DNA from: Xylophilus ampelinus | GTDB taxonomy: Bacteria > Pseudomonadota > Gammaproteobacteria > Burkholderiales > Burkholderiaceae_C | Assembly (NCBI RefSeq): GCF_901875635.1 | Contig: NZ_CABFMN010000151.1 | Span: 1-17,933, forward strand | Length of the DNA stretch: 17,933 nt | Direction of reading: 5' to 3' | Shown: positions 6,558 through 13,974 of the stretch, one piece after another | Position numbering within the stretch: position 1 is the stretch's first letter | Layout: each line of letters begins with the position of its first letter | The notes under the pieces: generated by a model | What the model was told of the DNA's origin: nothing | Seen by the model: the letters and a program-made list of their open reading frames with translations, nothing else | The model's database searches: none | Program-made: the position numbers and the translations under genes

Positions 6558-7005
6558 CACTGTTCGCCCAATCACCGCGAAGGCAAAGCTTGCCGTGTCG
6601 AGAGCCGATCTCTTGGCTGCTATGGGCTACGAAGAAGTTCGCCGAGTATCCAACGAGGCCGGACCGGTGGTGGAAGTTGCGCAGCTTCCAAACCACCCAA
6701 AAGCGGGTCCTATCGACGCTCTCAACAATCGAGTGAGGAGCAGTTGGCTTGGACGCTGGTGGCGACGCAACCCTATGAGCAGCGTCGTGGAGCTGGGCGA
6801 ACCTTTTCTACAGGACTACGCTTCCCGCCACCCCGCAAAACTCATAGCGTATGGAGCAGGCGCTGGTGCGATTCTTTGGCTTGTGAAACCCTGGCGTCTT
6901 CTATCGGTTGCGACGGTAGCCACGCTGCTCTTCAAGACCACTGATATCACCGGCCTCGTCATGGACGCAGTAAAAGGTCGAGAGCACGACATGCCTGGCG
7001 AGTGA
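6550..7005 (+). CDS. Hypothetical membrane protein, third gene of the DUF883-holin operon
   Basis: A 151-aa protein whose ATG follows a near-perfect ribosome-binding site (AAGGAGG, 7 nt upstream) inside the end of the previous gene. The first 75 residues are polar. A Trp/Arg-rich segment (SWLGRWWRRNPM) comes before a region with one or two membrane helices (LIAYGAGAGAILWLVKPWRL and LLSVATVATLLFK), and the protein ends GREHDMPGE. It takes the position of the short third gene of yqjD-yqjE-like operons but I do not recognise its family. It ends 5 bp before the remnant of a convergent histidine kinase gene. Confidence 0.7.
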   Translation: MTDTVRPITAKAKLAVSRADLLAAMGYEEVRRVSNEAGPVVEVAQLPNHPKAGPIDALNNRVRSSWLGRWWRRNPMSSVVELGEPFLQDYASRHPAKLIAYGAGAGAILWLVKPWRLLSVATVATLLFKTTDITGLVMDAVKGREHDMPGE

Positions 7006-7010
7006 TTTCA

Positions 7011-7259
7011 ACGTGGTGGGCGAAGCGGAATGCGAATGGTGAACTCGCTTCCCTTCCCGATACCTTTGCTTCGAACTTCAACAGTACCTCGGTGGCTCCC
7101 GACGATTTCACGCACAAGTGCCAAACCAATCCCGAGGCCGCTTCCCCTGTTTGTTGCTGCGCCGTCTGCTTGCGTAAACATGTCAAATATCTTGGGAAGA
7201 GTCTATGAGTCTATGCCCACCCCGTTGTCTTTGAATCGCACAAAGAAGTAAGTGGCGTC
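7011..7259 (-). pseudogene. Histidine kinase ATPase domain fragment with nonsense codon
   Basis: The minus strand encodes the last 80 or so residues of a histidine kinase HATPase domain: an N/G1-box-like FKDNGVGID, an F-box (IFDMFTQADGAATNRGSGLG), the G2 box GLGIGLALVREIVGSH, and a terminal KGSEFTIRIPL. A TAG at 7203-7205 interrupts the frame between the G1 and F boxes. Everything upstream of the G1 box is missing: at about 7259 the sequence switches to a different kinase fragment in the opposite direction. It ends convergently against the DUF883 operon. It cannot give a working kinase. Confidence 0.8.
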
Positions 7260-7752
7260 CACGGTTGGCATAGCGCCGGACATGCTTTCTAGAGTGTTCA
7301 ATCTCTTTGAGCAAGGAGCACAAGACCTCAATCGTCCGGAGAGCGGGCTTGGTCTTGGGCTTGCTTTGGTAAGGCATCTCGTAGAACTTCATGGCGGCGA
7401 AGTGGAAGCCCGGTCGCGCGGTGTCCCGGGGGAGGGCAGTGAGTTCGTTGTTCGCTTGCCCCGGGTTGAGCGTCCAGAAAACGAGGCAACTGAGATTCAA
7501 CCCACACTCGTGCTCGTGGTGGACGACGTGGAAGATTCTTCCGAGACCCTCGCGCTGCTTATCGAGATTATGGGCTACTCGGTCGTTAGAGCGAGCACTG
7601 GGCCTGAGGCTTTGGCAAAAATCAAGTCCAAGCGTCCCGCGCTGGTGCTTCTCGACATCGGGCTTCCAGGGTTAAGTGGTTGGGAAATTGCTGAGAACGT
7701 GCGCCTTGAAATGGAAACGTCCCCCATGCTGGTGGCTGTCACTGGCTACGGA
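7252..7752 (+). pseudogene. Hybrid histidine kinase fragment: HATPase end plus truncated receiver domain
   Basis: The plus strand carries the end of a kinase ATPase domain (VGIAPDMLSRVFNLFEQGAQ, GLGLGLALVRHLVELHGGEV, GEGSEFVVRLP), then a linker and a receiver domain. The receiver shows the acidic pair (VVDDVEDSSE), the phospho-acceptor Asp in LLDIGLPGLSGWE, and the Thr in MLVAVTGYG. It stops at Gly/Gln where the IS66 outer right end begins, so the conserved Lys and last helices are gone. The frame stays open through the inverted repeat to a stop at 7983, adding about 77 foreign residues. The N-terminus is also missing, cut at the junction with the opposite fragment near 7259. It is a remnant of a hybrid kinase, broken at both ends. 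Confidence 0.85.
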
Positions 7753-7792
7753 CAGGGCTGTGCCATCAATGGGGTGATGAGGCCACGCTTAC
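7753..7792 (-). repeat. Outer right inverted repeat, a copy of the IS66 left end
   Basis: All 40 bp are the exact reverse complement of 1414-1453. The match ends at 7753, where the receiver-domain coding sequence begins. It resembles the IS66 left tip far more than the native right tip at 4416. Confidence 0.9.
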
Positions 7793-7800
7793 GAGCAGGA
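7793..7800. repeat. Right target-site duplication (GAGCAGGA)
   Basis: These 8 bp, directly outside the right tip, are identical to 1406-1413. Removing the unit with one copy rejoins the flanks, and the plus-strand frame across the junction (about 1328 to 7866) stays open. Confidence 0.85.
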
Positions 7801-8294
7801 GACGCCCAAGGCACTTTCGGGTCTAAGCGCCGCATTCGCTGCGATATCGCGGTTCGTCATGCAGGATTGACTCGACGGCTGGTCCCGATGGCGTGCGCGG
7901 CTGTCCCACGCGTGGTGTCACTCACCGAGTCCGGGATTGAACTCAGCTCAAGATGGCGCGTCGGGGCGTTCTTGGTAGGCTGAACAAGCCCAGACGATAC
8001 GGGGCGCGTGGAGCAAAACTGGGATGCCAACGGTGACTGATGCTCGGCACGGCTTCTAGAGCGCGCAACTGCTTTGAAGCGCTATCTCGGCTCAGTCCGG
8101 CTGCTGCTCGATCAAAGTCTCAACGCGCAGAAGCAGCCGACCGGACGGCCGAGTCAACGGAGACGTCCCGGCTTTTGAGCGGAAACTGGGGCTATTGCGA
8201 AGCTTTGCATGTTGGTCGAATGACCATCTATTCTGAACATAGCTCAGCTGCGACTTTGCTCGCCGCAGAAAGCGAGATTGCGGCGGCAACTGAA
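7801..8294. other. About 500 bp with no recognised gene
   Basis: Between the IS66 unit and the stop of the CHAT gene I find no convincing coding frame, RNA gene or repeat apart from the hairpin at 8261-8285. Short open frames exist on both strands but are broken by stops and have no family features. It may be remains of the sequence the transposon entered. Confidence 0.5.
8261..8285 (-). terminator. Hairpin downstream of the CHAT gene
   Basis: Inverted repeat CGCCGCA / TGCGGCG with an 11-nt loop, starting about 10 bp after the CHAT stop on the minus strand. There is no T-tract after it, so it may be a weak or factor-assisted terminator, or chance. Confidence 0.3.
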
Positions 8295-11200
8295 CTAGGG
8301 GGCGGGCGAGACCCCGTTGTTCACGGCCATTTGGGAATAGAACGACTGGTCTTGCCGATCTCTCGCGACCAGCTTGTCGCCGTCCACGTAAGTGACAAAC
8401 ACGCCTCCATACTCGAATAGCGCCTCCGACTCGCCAAACAGGTTGAATGCGGCCCAGTCACACGGTGAGGCTCCGGCTTGGCGGATAGCGAGCTTTGCTG
8501 CACGTAGAGCTCGGATATATGTCTGGCCAGAAACAACCTCGTCGTAGAAGGCGGACGCCATCTGCACGGCGCGGTCGTCATCAATGGCCCAATGCGTCAT
8601 GACTATGGAACGGGCACCGGCAAGCCAAAACGCCAATGCAAGACTGTTGCTCGCCGGGCCCAGGGAAACGTCACCGACTCCGCTATGGCACGCCGAAAGA
8701 TAGACGAGTTCGGTGCCCCGTACGTCCAGTTCAAGTATGTCTGTTCCCCAGAGGATCCCGTCTTCAGATCTGTCCAGTTCTCTTAAAGTAGAGAAGGCGT
8801 TGGCATCTGTAAGGGCCAAGCCACATCTCAGCAGCGGCTCGGAAATAGCAGAAAGGATGGCCGCCAGATGATCGCTTTCACACCGTGTTCCGAAAGAAAC
8901 TGCAAAGCCATGCGTGGCGATATGCAGAATCTCCGGTGATCTGATTTTGAACAGGCTGGTCTTTGTCGCTTCGGATTGGCTAAGGATTGTCGCGTTTTCC
9001 AGGCGCTGCGCAACGGCCGCGCCTTCCCGCGCAGTCCCAGGAAGCTGCTCGAAGGGAAAGCCACCCGGATCGTCCGGGCTGCTGGTGCAAGCGCCGAAAG
9101 AGGGGTCCGCTATGATGAACTTGTCTCTGGACATCCGCCGCATGTAAAGATTGCGGAGAGCTTCTCGCCCACTAAGCACCACACGGGTAGCGAATCGATC
9201 GAGAACGTGCTGGCCGTCCTTCAATAGCAAGACGTCGATTGGCAGCCTCAAAAGGGCGCCTTCTGGCGCGAATGCAAATTGATCGGGAGCCCATTGCAGG
9301 TCGACGCCTGCCAGTAAAAGGTCGGATAGATTCCTTGCATCCGTCGACCAATGCTCCGCTGGCAGTCCGCTTTGGATAGCGTCAACCAGCCTGTCCACGC
9401 TTGTGCCGATCTCCGAACTTTTTCCGAGTTGGACCAGCCCCACAGGCGTTTCGGGGCAACCGTTGACGATGAAGGCAACTAGACACTTCTCCTGACCGAA
9501 TCCCTGTACTTCCAGCACGTCTACGAGTACTGCTCGCGATGTACTCATCTCTTCGAAGATAGCCTCCGCAGAGACATCGAACAAGTTGGTTCGTAGCCGG
9601 TCCTCCGATGTGAGAAGGCTGAGGTAGGTCTGGTTCCGATCCAGATCTCTCGGCTCAACGATCTCGGTTTCATCCAAATTTCCTATCAGTCTGCGCTTCG
9701 TCAATGCGGCGCGCTGCCGCTGTATCTTGCGTTCGAGTTCGGTACGATTGGGCAGTCCACTATCATTGCGCAAGCGAAAGGCCTTGGACTCAATGCCTTT
9801 GCGACGAACTGCCAATGTGTACGTCGCTTGCACTTGCTCCTCAGTTCGCTCAGGACGCACACTAAGTGCCCAAACCAGTCTCTCGACGGATGGTCTGGCT
9901 TCCGCGGTTGCGAGTCGCGCACCATCAATGGAACCACCGTGGAAGAGTTCTATGAAACGCGCGTCGCTCTTCTCCGAGATTTTTGACGTAAGCTCAATAG
10001 CTTGATCAATCTGTTGCTTCGCAAGGCAAAGCGTCGCGCGCAGACTAAGGATCGAGATCCCGAGCGTCCCATCATTGGGGCCACCGCGGGCTGCGTCAGC
10101 CCGCGCTGCTTCGTCAAGCAGCGATTCGGCAACTTCAAGCTGGCCCAGTTCCGCCTCGACCGCAGCGAGATTCAGCAACGCCTCCGCGAGCACTGATGGA
10201 ATCGATCCCGCACTCGAACGAACGCGCTCTATCAACGTGTGCAGTGCTGGAGTTTCGTCCTGCCCGTTCGCCTTCACCGCGCGCGCGAGCGAAGCGGCGG
10301 TGCGCAGGTAGCGCTCGTCCAATTCAAACTTTTCAGTTTCATAGATGGTGAGGGCTTCAGTCAGCCTAGAAATCGCCTCTGTCACCTTACCGGTCGCAAG
10401 CAGATGCTCGCCTAGCTTACGCTGCAACAAGGCGTAGAACCTTGACTTGGTGCGGCGTTGACCTTGCTCCAGGAGCAGCACTTGATTCATCGCTGAATGC
10501 CAGTCGGGTCGACCGGTCACGCGTTCGATCTCTGCCAAGTCGTAGAGTGCCACTGAAAGTTCGATGTCGCCTTTAGGAAAGACCAACTCCGCAAGCTTGG
10601 CGGCTGCCTCGTAGGCCGTTCGAGCTTCGGAGTACTTCCCAGTGCGGTCGCAGGCCTTCGCAACTCCTGATAACGCCTCGAACCTTAGGCGCGGGCTAAG
10701 CAGATCGGACGTGCCAGCGGACTCAAGCGCCAAAAGCCACGCCGCTCTTGCCTCGAGTAGGTTCTGAAGATCGACTTGGCACCTTGCACGGACTATGGAA
10801 GATAGCTTCAAAGCGGGTGAGGGCTTGACCGATGAATGATTGATTTCGCGTATAGACAGTAGTCTAAGTGCCTCGGCCGGCTTGGAATGCAACCGCATGA
10901 TCTCCGCCTGAGCAACACGAATCAGTAGCGGCACTTCGTTGTCTAGCATGGGCTCCCGATCAAGTGTTTTCTTCAACGCCGCAACCGACCACTCGAGAGG
11001 CTCAATCATCGAGAAGCAGAGACAGGAGCGAACCAAAGGAGCGAGCAAAGGCTGATGGCGCTTTCCTCGGTCGGCTTCTGCCATGAGCTCAAGTTGGCGA
11101 GCAGCCGTTCTGCTAAAGCCGTCCTCGTCTCCAGCCATGCCCTGTGCTTCCACGAGGCCGTCGATGGCCTCAGCCTGATTCCATTTGGTCTGACGGAGAG

Positions 11201-11699
11201 CAACGTGTTCAGCGTACTGCATCCAATAGAAGATCAGCTGATGGAACCGTCGCCACTGTGTCATGCGTCTGCGGAACAGATCCCAGATGGATGCAGCGGC
11301 ACGGGCATCGATGTGGGCTTGGGTACAAGCGATCGACGCGCACTTCGCAATCTCATCTTCAAGGACCGCGTCCCTGCCCAACTTTAGGCACGTGTCGGCA
11401 AGTGTCAGGCGTGCGGCTACTTCCAGTTGAGGAGCTTTAGCCGGCAGCTGACCAATTTGAAGAAGGGCTTCCTCCAGCAGTGTCCTTGCCCGAGAAAACT
11501 GGTTGGCCAAGAACGCGAGCTCGCCCCTAAGCGCGGCGGATTTTGCGAGCGTCGCGATCGCCGGGCTGTGTCGAAGCCTGTCCTGAGTTGCCGCCAGGAC
11601 TGCATCAGCTGATCCGTATCCATCAGACTTCAGTTTGCTGAGCGCCAGATTCCAGTCGGCCTGAAGGTCGCGGTCGTCGCTCTGCTCAACAGATTTCAC
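8295..11699 (-). CDS. TPR-CHAT caspase-like protease, 1134 aa
   Basis: A large cytosolic protein with a long helical, TPR-like N-terminal region (roughly residues 30-640; for example AFLANQFSRARTLLEEALLQ, AISRLTEALTIYETEKFEL and ALLNLAAVEAELGQLEVAES) and a C-terminal CHAT domain (about 770-1110). The CHAT domain has the peptidase His in ILHIATHGFAV (about residue 930) and Cys in VYLSACHSGVG (about 1004), plus LPGTAREG and FWLAGARSIVMTHW, so it should be active. In related systems (for example Csx29 of the gRAMP/Craspase complex, and CHAT proteases linked to bacterial gasdermins) the protease cuts a partner after a trigger. Start: the frame is open to a TTG at 11771, but a GTG at 11699 has AGGAG 7 nt upstream and is preferred. 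No gasdermin, nucleic-acid sensor or CRISPR gene is visible beside it. The 261-aa gene lies about 1.1 kb downstream once the IS66 unit is discounted. Substrate and trigger are unknown. Confidence 0.9.
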   Translation of the reverse strand: MKSVEQSDDRDLQADWNLALSKLKSDGYGSADAVLAATQDRLRHSPAIATLAKSAALRGELAFLANQFSRARTLLEEALLQIGQLPAKAPQLEVAARLTLADTCLKLGRDAVLEDEIAKCASIACTQAHIDARAAASIWDLFRRRMTQWRRFHQLIFYWMQYAEHVALRQTKWNQAEAIDGLVEAQGMAGDEDGFSRTAARQLELMAEADRGKRHQPLLAPLVRSCLCFSMIEPLEWSVAALKKTLDREPMLDNEVPLLIRVAQAEIMRLHSKPAEALRLLSIREINHSSVKPSPALKLSSIVRARCQVDLQNLLEARAAWLLALESAGTSDLLSPRLRFEALSGVAKACDRTGKYSEARTAYEAAAKLAELVFPKGDIELSVALYDLAEIERVTGRPDWHSAMNQVLLLEQGQRRTKSRFYALLQRKLGEHLLATGKVTEAISRLTEALTIYETEKFELDERYLRTAASLARAVKANGQDETPALHTLIERVRSSAGSIPSVLAEALLNLAAVEAELGQLEVAESLLDEAARADAARGGPNDGTLGISILSLRATLCLAKQQIDQAIELTSKISEKSDARFIELFHGGSIDGARLATAEARPSVERLVWALSVRPERTEEQVQATYTLAVRRKGIESKAFRLRNDSGLPNRTELERKIQRQRAALTKRRLIGNLDETEIVEPRDLDRNQTYLSLLTSEDRLRTNLFDVSAEAIFEEMSTSRAVLVDVLEVQGFGQEKCLVAFIVNGCPETPVGLVQLGKSSEIGTSVDRLVDAIQSGLPAEHWSTDARNLSDLLLAGVDLQWAPDQFAFAPEGALLRLPIDVLLLKDGQHVLDRFATRVVLSGREALRNLYMRRMSRDKFIIADPSFGACTSSPDDPGGFPFEQLPGTAREGAAVAQRLENATILSQSEATKTSLFKIRSPEILHIATHGFAVSFGTRCESDHLAAILSAISEPLLRCGLALTDANAFSTLRELDRSEDGILWGTDILELDVRGTELVYLSACHSGVGDVSLGPASNSLALAFWLAGARSIVMTHWAIDDDRAVQMASAFYDEVVSGQTYIRALRAAKLAIRQAGASPCDWAAFNLFGESEALFEYGGVFVTYVDGDKLVARDRQDQSFYSQMAVNNGVSPAP

Positions 11700-12591
11700 A
11701 GCGGAACTCCTGATCACGAATAGGGTTGCCGTAGCCCCCAAGCTGCCTGCACCTCCGGTGACGCGCGACAACGGTTACAGGCTGCTCATGTCGGTTGAAC
11801 GTGTGCGCGTGAGTGCCAACTATGCCAGCTTGCTTGGTCAATACATAGCACGCCAACTGCGCTGGGTTGCGCCGGTGGACAAGAAGGCCTAATGCTAGGG
11901 CTGCAGAAATCGGGTGTCGGCCTCAGATTGGTTCGCGAGTCGATTGCGGAGGGCGAAGCTAACGCGCGTGGCATCCCGCTCCAGGAAGACGTGCGGTTCG
12001 GCTGCACCCTCGAGTTTGCTGCCTGGGCTCGCGACGGAGCGAACCGCCGATCCCCTGCGCACGGGACGCCGTCCGGCAGGTCTGGCCGCTGATTTAATCA
12101 CGCCACGCACGTGCGGTCGCGAGGCGATCCCGGCCGCGCGCGCGATGGCGGGTGACACCCGGCTGGTGCTGGTGGAAAAGCCTGCGGCCAGCCTGAGCCA
12201 TACAGAGACCGGCGGCATTGATTGGTTCATAGGACGCCTAACTAATGAGGAAACACGGTCGTGCTCTCTAAGCACGATATGCAGCTGGGCAATGGGTCTC
12301 GAAGCGAAACGTCGTGCTAAACGATCGCCAGTAACTGGCCTACGGTCCGGTAGAGCGGATGCGCAGGACCTGCGGGTTACCGCTGCCGATCTTGGAGCCG
12401 CACAACAAGCGCTGCACAGCTCGTCGCTGTTGCGAAGTCGCTTTGCCGGCCAGTTCTCGAAATTACAACTTTGCGCCAACATTACTGCAGAACACAATTT
12501 GCCTTATGTAAAATCGAGCCATGCTAGGTTTTCCGAGCGATCTCTCCCCTCTAAAGTGACCTTTGCGTCTCAAGGCTGCTAACGAATGCCC
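11700..12591. other. About 890 bp without a convincing gene
   Basis: This is the upstream region of the CHAT gene. Two long open frames overlap on opposite strands (about 11895-12497 minus, 11914-12582 plus), but both have the Arg/Ser/Ala-rich composition of chance frames in GC-rich DNA and no ribosome-binding site or family motif. A plus-strand frame through the CHAT 5' end stops at 11892 and ends in a plausible-looking tail (YRLLMSVERVRVSANYASLL); it may be the end of a lost gene. A small hairpin is at 12259-12277. The CHAT promoter should lie here but I cannot pin it down. Confidence 0.4.
12259..12277. repeat. Short perfect inverted repeat
   Basis: TCGTGCT, 5-nt spacer CTCTA, AGCACGA. It lies in gene-free DNA and has no T-tract, so a terminator is unlikely; it could be a protein-binding site or chance. 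Confidence 0.35.
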
Positions 12592-13425
12592 TCAGCGAAG
12601 CCGACGATAGGCGCTGAAGTGCAGGATGGCCATCTGTGGCTTCCCCATCTGTGAATAGAGCAACGCTGCATTCTGGTGCGCGTCTAGCAGTTGCGGGTCA
12701 AGGATCAGGCTTTGCTCGTACGCCGCCAGCGCTTTATCGTTGCGGCCGATGGCTTCGAGCGCCACAGCGTGGTTAAAGAGGATGAGCGGATCGTCCTCGC
12801 AGTGGCGCCGTGCGTCGCGATATAGAGATTCGGCCTCCTCGAAGCGCTGCGCCTCGCACAGCATGAAGCCGAGATTCAGGTACGCGTGAGCATGTCCGGG
12901 GTCATCGTGCAACAAGGCTCTGTAGGCGCGCTCCGCTGCGATCGGATCGACGTCCTCCAGGGCCTCTGCCTGCGCAAAACGGGTGTCGACCGCGCGATCG
13001 GTTGCGCTGCCCGACTTGGCCAGATGCTCGGAGCGATGGACGGCGCTCGAACGGTCGGCGGCATCGAGCTCCAGCATTATCTGGCCGCTCGCAGCTTCCC
13101 AGCGCAGAGCGCCGCTGCGCACCGCGATCCGCTGCCCGTCGTCGGAGCCGAGTCGCAGTCCGGCTGTTGGCGCGTCCGGCGGCAGCCGCTGGCGCAGCCG
13201 CCGCAGAGCAGCCAGGAGGCGCCGCGTCGGAATGTTGGCCGCGCGCAACTCGAACGCTGACCGTAACAGCACGGCATCCTGGAAGGAGTACCTGTACTTG
13301 CGCTCGCGCAGCACGGGCGACACGAAGCCAAGCTCGACAAGCCGAGCGATCGCGTGGCGGCTCAGGCCCGACATGCGGCGGACGACCGCCAGCGTGTAAG
13401 GGTGCGTCTCCACCGAAGCCGCCAT
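12592..13425 (-). CDS. MerR-type HTH regulator fused to TPR repeats
   Basis: A 277-aa protein with two parts. Residues about 10-80 form a MerR-like winged helix: YTLAVVRRMSGLSRHAIARL, VELGFVSPVLRERKYRYSFQ, and DAVLLRSAFELRAANIPTRR. Residues about 163-275 form three TPR units (AERAYRALLHDDPGHAHAYL, FEEAESLYRDARRHCEDDPL, NDKALAAYEQSLILDPQLLD). The effector-binding domain of classical MerR proteins is replaced by the TPR part, so it may sense or dock a protein, not a metal or drug. The ATG at 13425 comes 3 bp after the stop of the ku remnant, so the two were probably one transcript. A role in controlling the neighbouring repair genes is inference from position. Confidence 0.85.
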   Translation of the reverse strand: MAASVETHPYTLAVVRRMSGLSRHAIARLVELGFVSPVLRERKYRYSFQDAVLLRSAFELRAANIPTRRLLAALRRLRQRLPPDAPTAGLRLGSDDGQRIAVRSGALRWEAASGQIMLELDAADRSSAVHRSEHLAKSGSATDRAVDTRFAQAEALEDVDPIAAERAYRALLHDDPGHAHAYLNLGFMLCEAQRFEEAESLYRDARRHCEDDPLILFNHAVALEAIGRNDKALAAYEQSLILDPQLLDAHQNAALLYSQMGKPQMAILHFSAYRRLR

Positions 13426-13428
13426 GCC

Positions 13429-13880
13429 CTATCCCCTGGCGCGCGTCCTGGTTGCGGGGACCGCCTTGGGTGAAGCCTTGGGGGCACGCTTGGGCCCTGC
13501 CTTCGCGGCGCCTCTGAGCGGCGTCACCACAGCGCCGCCCTCTTCGAAGGACTTTCCCCTGGACGCCTTGCCACTGCCACGGCTCAGCGAAGCCTTGAGC
13601 ATTTCCGTCAGGTCGATCACTCTCCGGCCGGGTGGTCCTCCGGGTGGTCCACGGCCACGATCTCACGACCCTCGATCTTGGCGTCGATGGCGGCCAGAAT
13701 GCGCTGCTTCTCCTCGTCCTCGAACAGATCCGCCTGATAGTGATCCTCGGAGATTTGGTCTATGAGCTGCAGCGCCAGCTTGAGCTCCGCGGCGCTGGGC
13801 GTCGTGTGCTTAATATCCAGTTCGGCCATCGACCGCACCTCATCGGCGTAGAGCAGCTGCTGGGCCAACGCTCTGGTCAC
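13429..13880 (-). pseudogene. ku: Ku (non-homologous end joining) C-terminal remnant, frameshifted
   Basis: Bacterial Ku binds DNA ends and recruits ligase D. Here only the C-terminal half remains: VTRALAQQLLYADEVRSMAE and SAAELKLALQLIDQISEDHY are followed by EEKQRILAAIDAKIEGREIV, all Ku-family features. At 13617-13620 the frame meets a TGA, and the remaining Ku tail (VIDLTEMLKASLSRG and the Lys/Arg/Pro-rich C-terminus) continues in another frame, so a frameshift has split the gene. Upstream of about 13880 the Ku match is lost and the sequence runs into the promoter of the DUF3597 gene, so about 130-150 N-terminal residues are deleted. Without them the DNA-binding ring cannot form. A sequencing error could explain the frameshift but not the missing N-terminus. 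Confidence 0.8.
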
Positions 13881-13974
13881 TACGGGCAGGACACCAACGC
13901 CCATACGTACAGCGCCGTCCTACTCTCGAGTTCTGCGCATCCGAGTAGGCTGGGCTTTTTTTCAGGAGTTCCCC

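Larger units (their letters stand above)
1414..7792 (+). mobile_element. IS66-family transposon with passenger genes, 6379 bp
   Basis: The unit is bounded by terminal inverted repeats that match perfectly over 40 bp (1414-1453 and 7753-7792, both starting GTAAGCGTGG when read inward) and by an 8-bp direct repeat. It contains a complete IS66 gene set (1515-4368), the expected IS66 right end at about 4416, the 5' half of an IS3-family element, and then about 2.6 kb of cargo: DUF3597, DUF883-like, holin-like and unknown genes plus two histidine kinase fragments. The outer right tip duplicates the left tip, not the native right end, so the unit probably moved by pairing the true left end with a stray inverted copy of it. 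A composite of two inverted IS66 copies, one reduced to 40 bp, is an equivalent description. A point change at the tnpA/tnpB junction may have disabled the element. Confidence 0.8.

Noticed and set aside
7011..7255. Plus-strand ORFs between the DUF883 operon and the receiver fragment.
   Set aside because: The minus strand here encodes recognisable histidine kinase G-box sequence, so the plus-strand frames are shadows.
1328..7866. Plus-strand gene interrupted by the IS66 unit (frame open across the rejoined flanks, with a stretch resembling AVAALQIAREQETPKALSGL).
   Set aside because: The joined frame is only about 50 codons between stops, with no start or family match, so it is not listed as a gene.
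7753..7983. C-terminal extension of the receiver fragment.
   Set aside because: It is translation of the IS66 terminal repeat and the flanking target DNA, not receiver-domain sequence.
11895..12582. Two long overlapping open frames on opposite strands (200 and 222 codons).
   Set aside because: Both have chance-frame composition (many Arg, Ser, Ala and Cys), no ribosome-binding site and no recognisable motif; GC-rich DNA often gives such frames.
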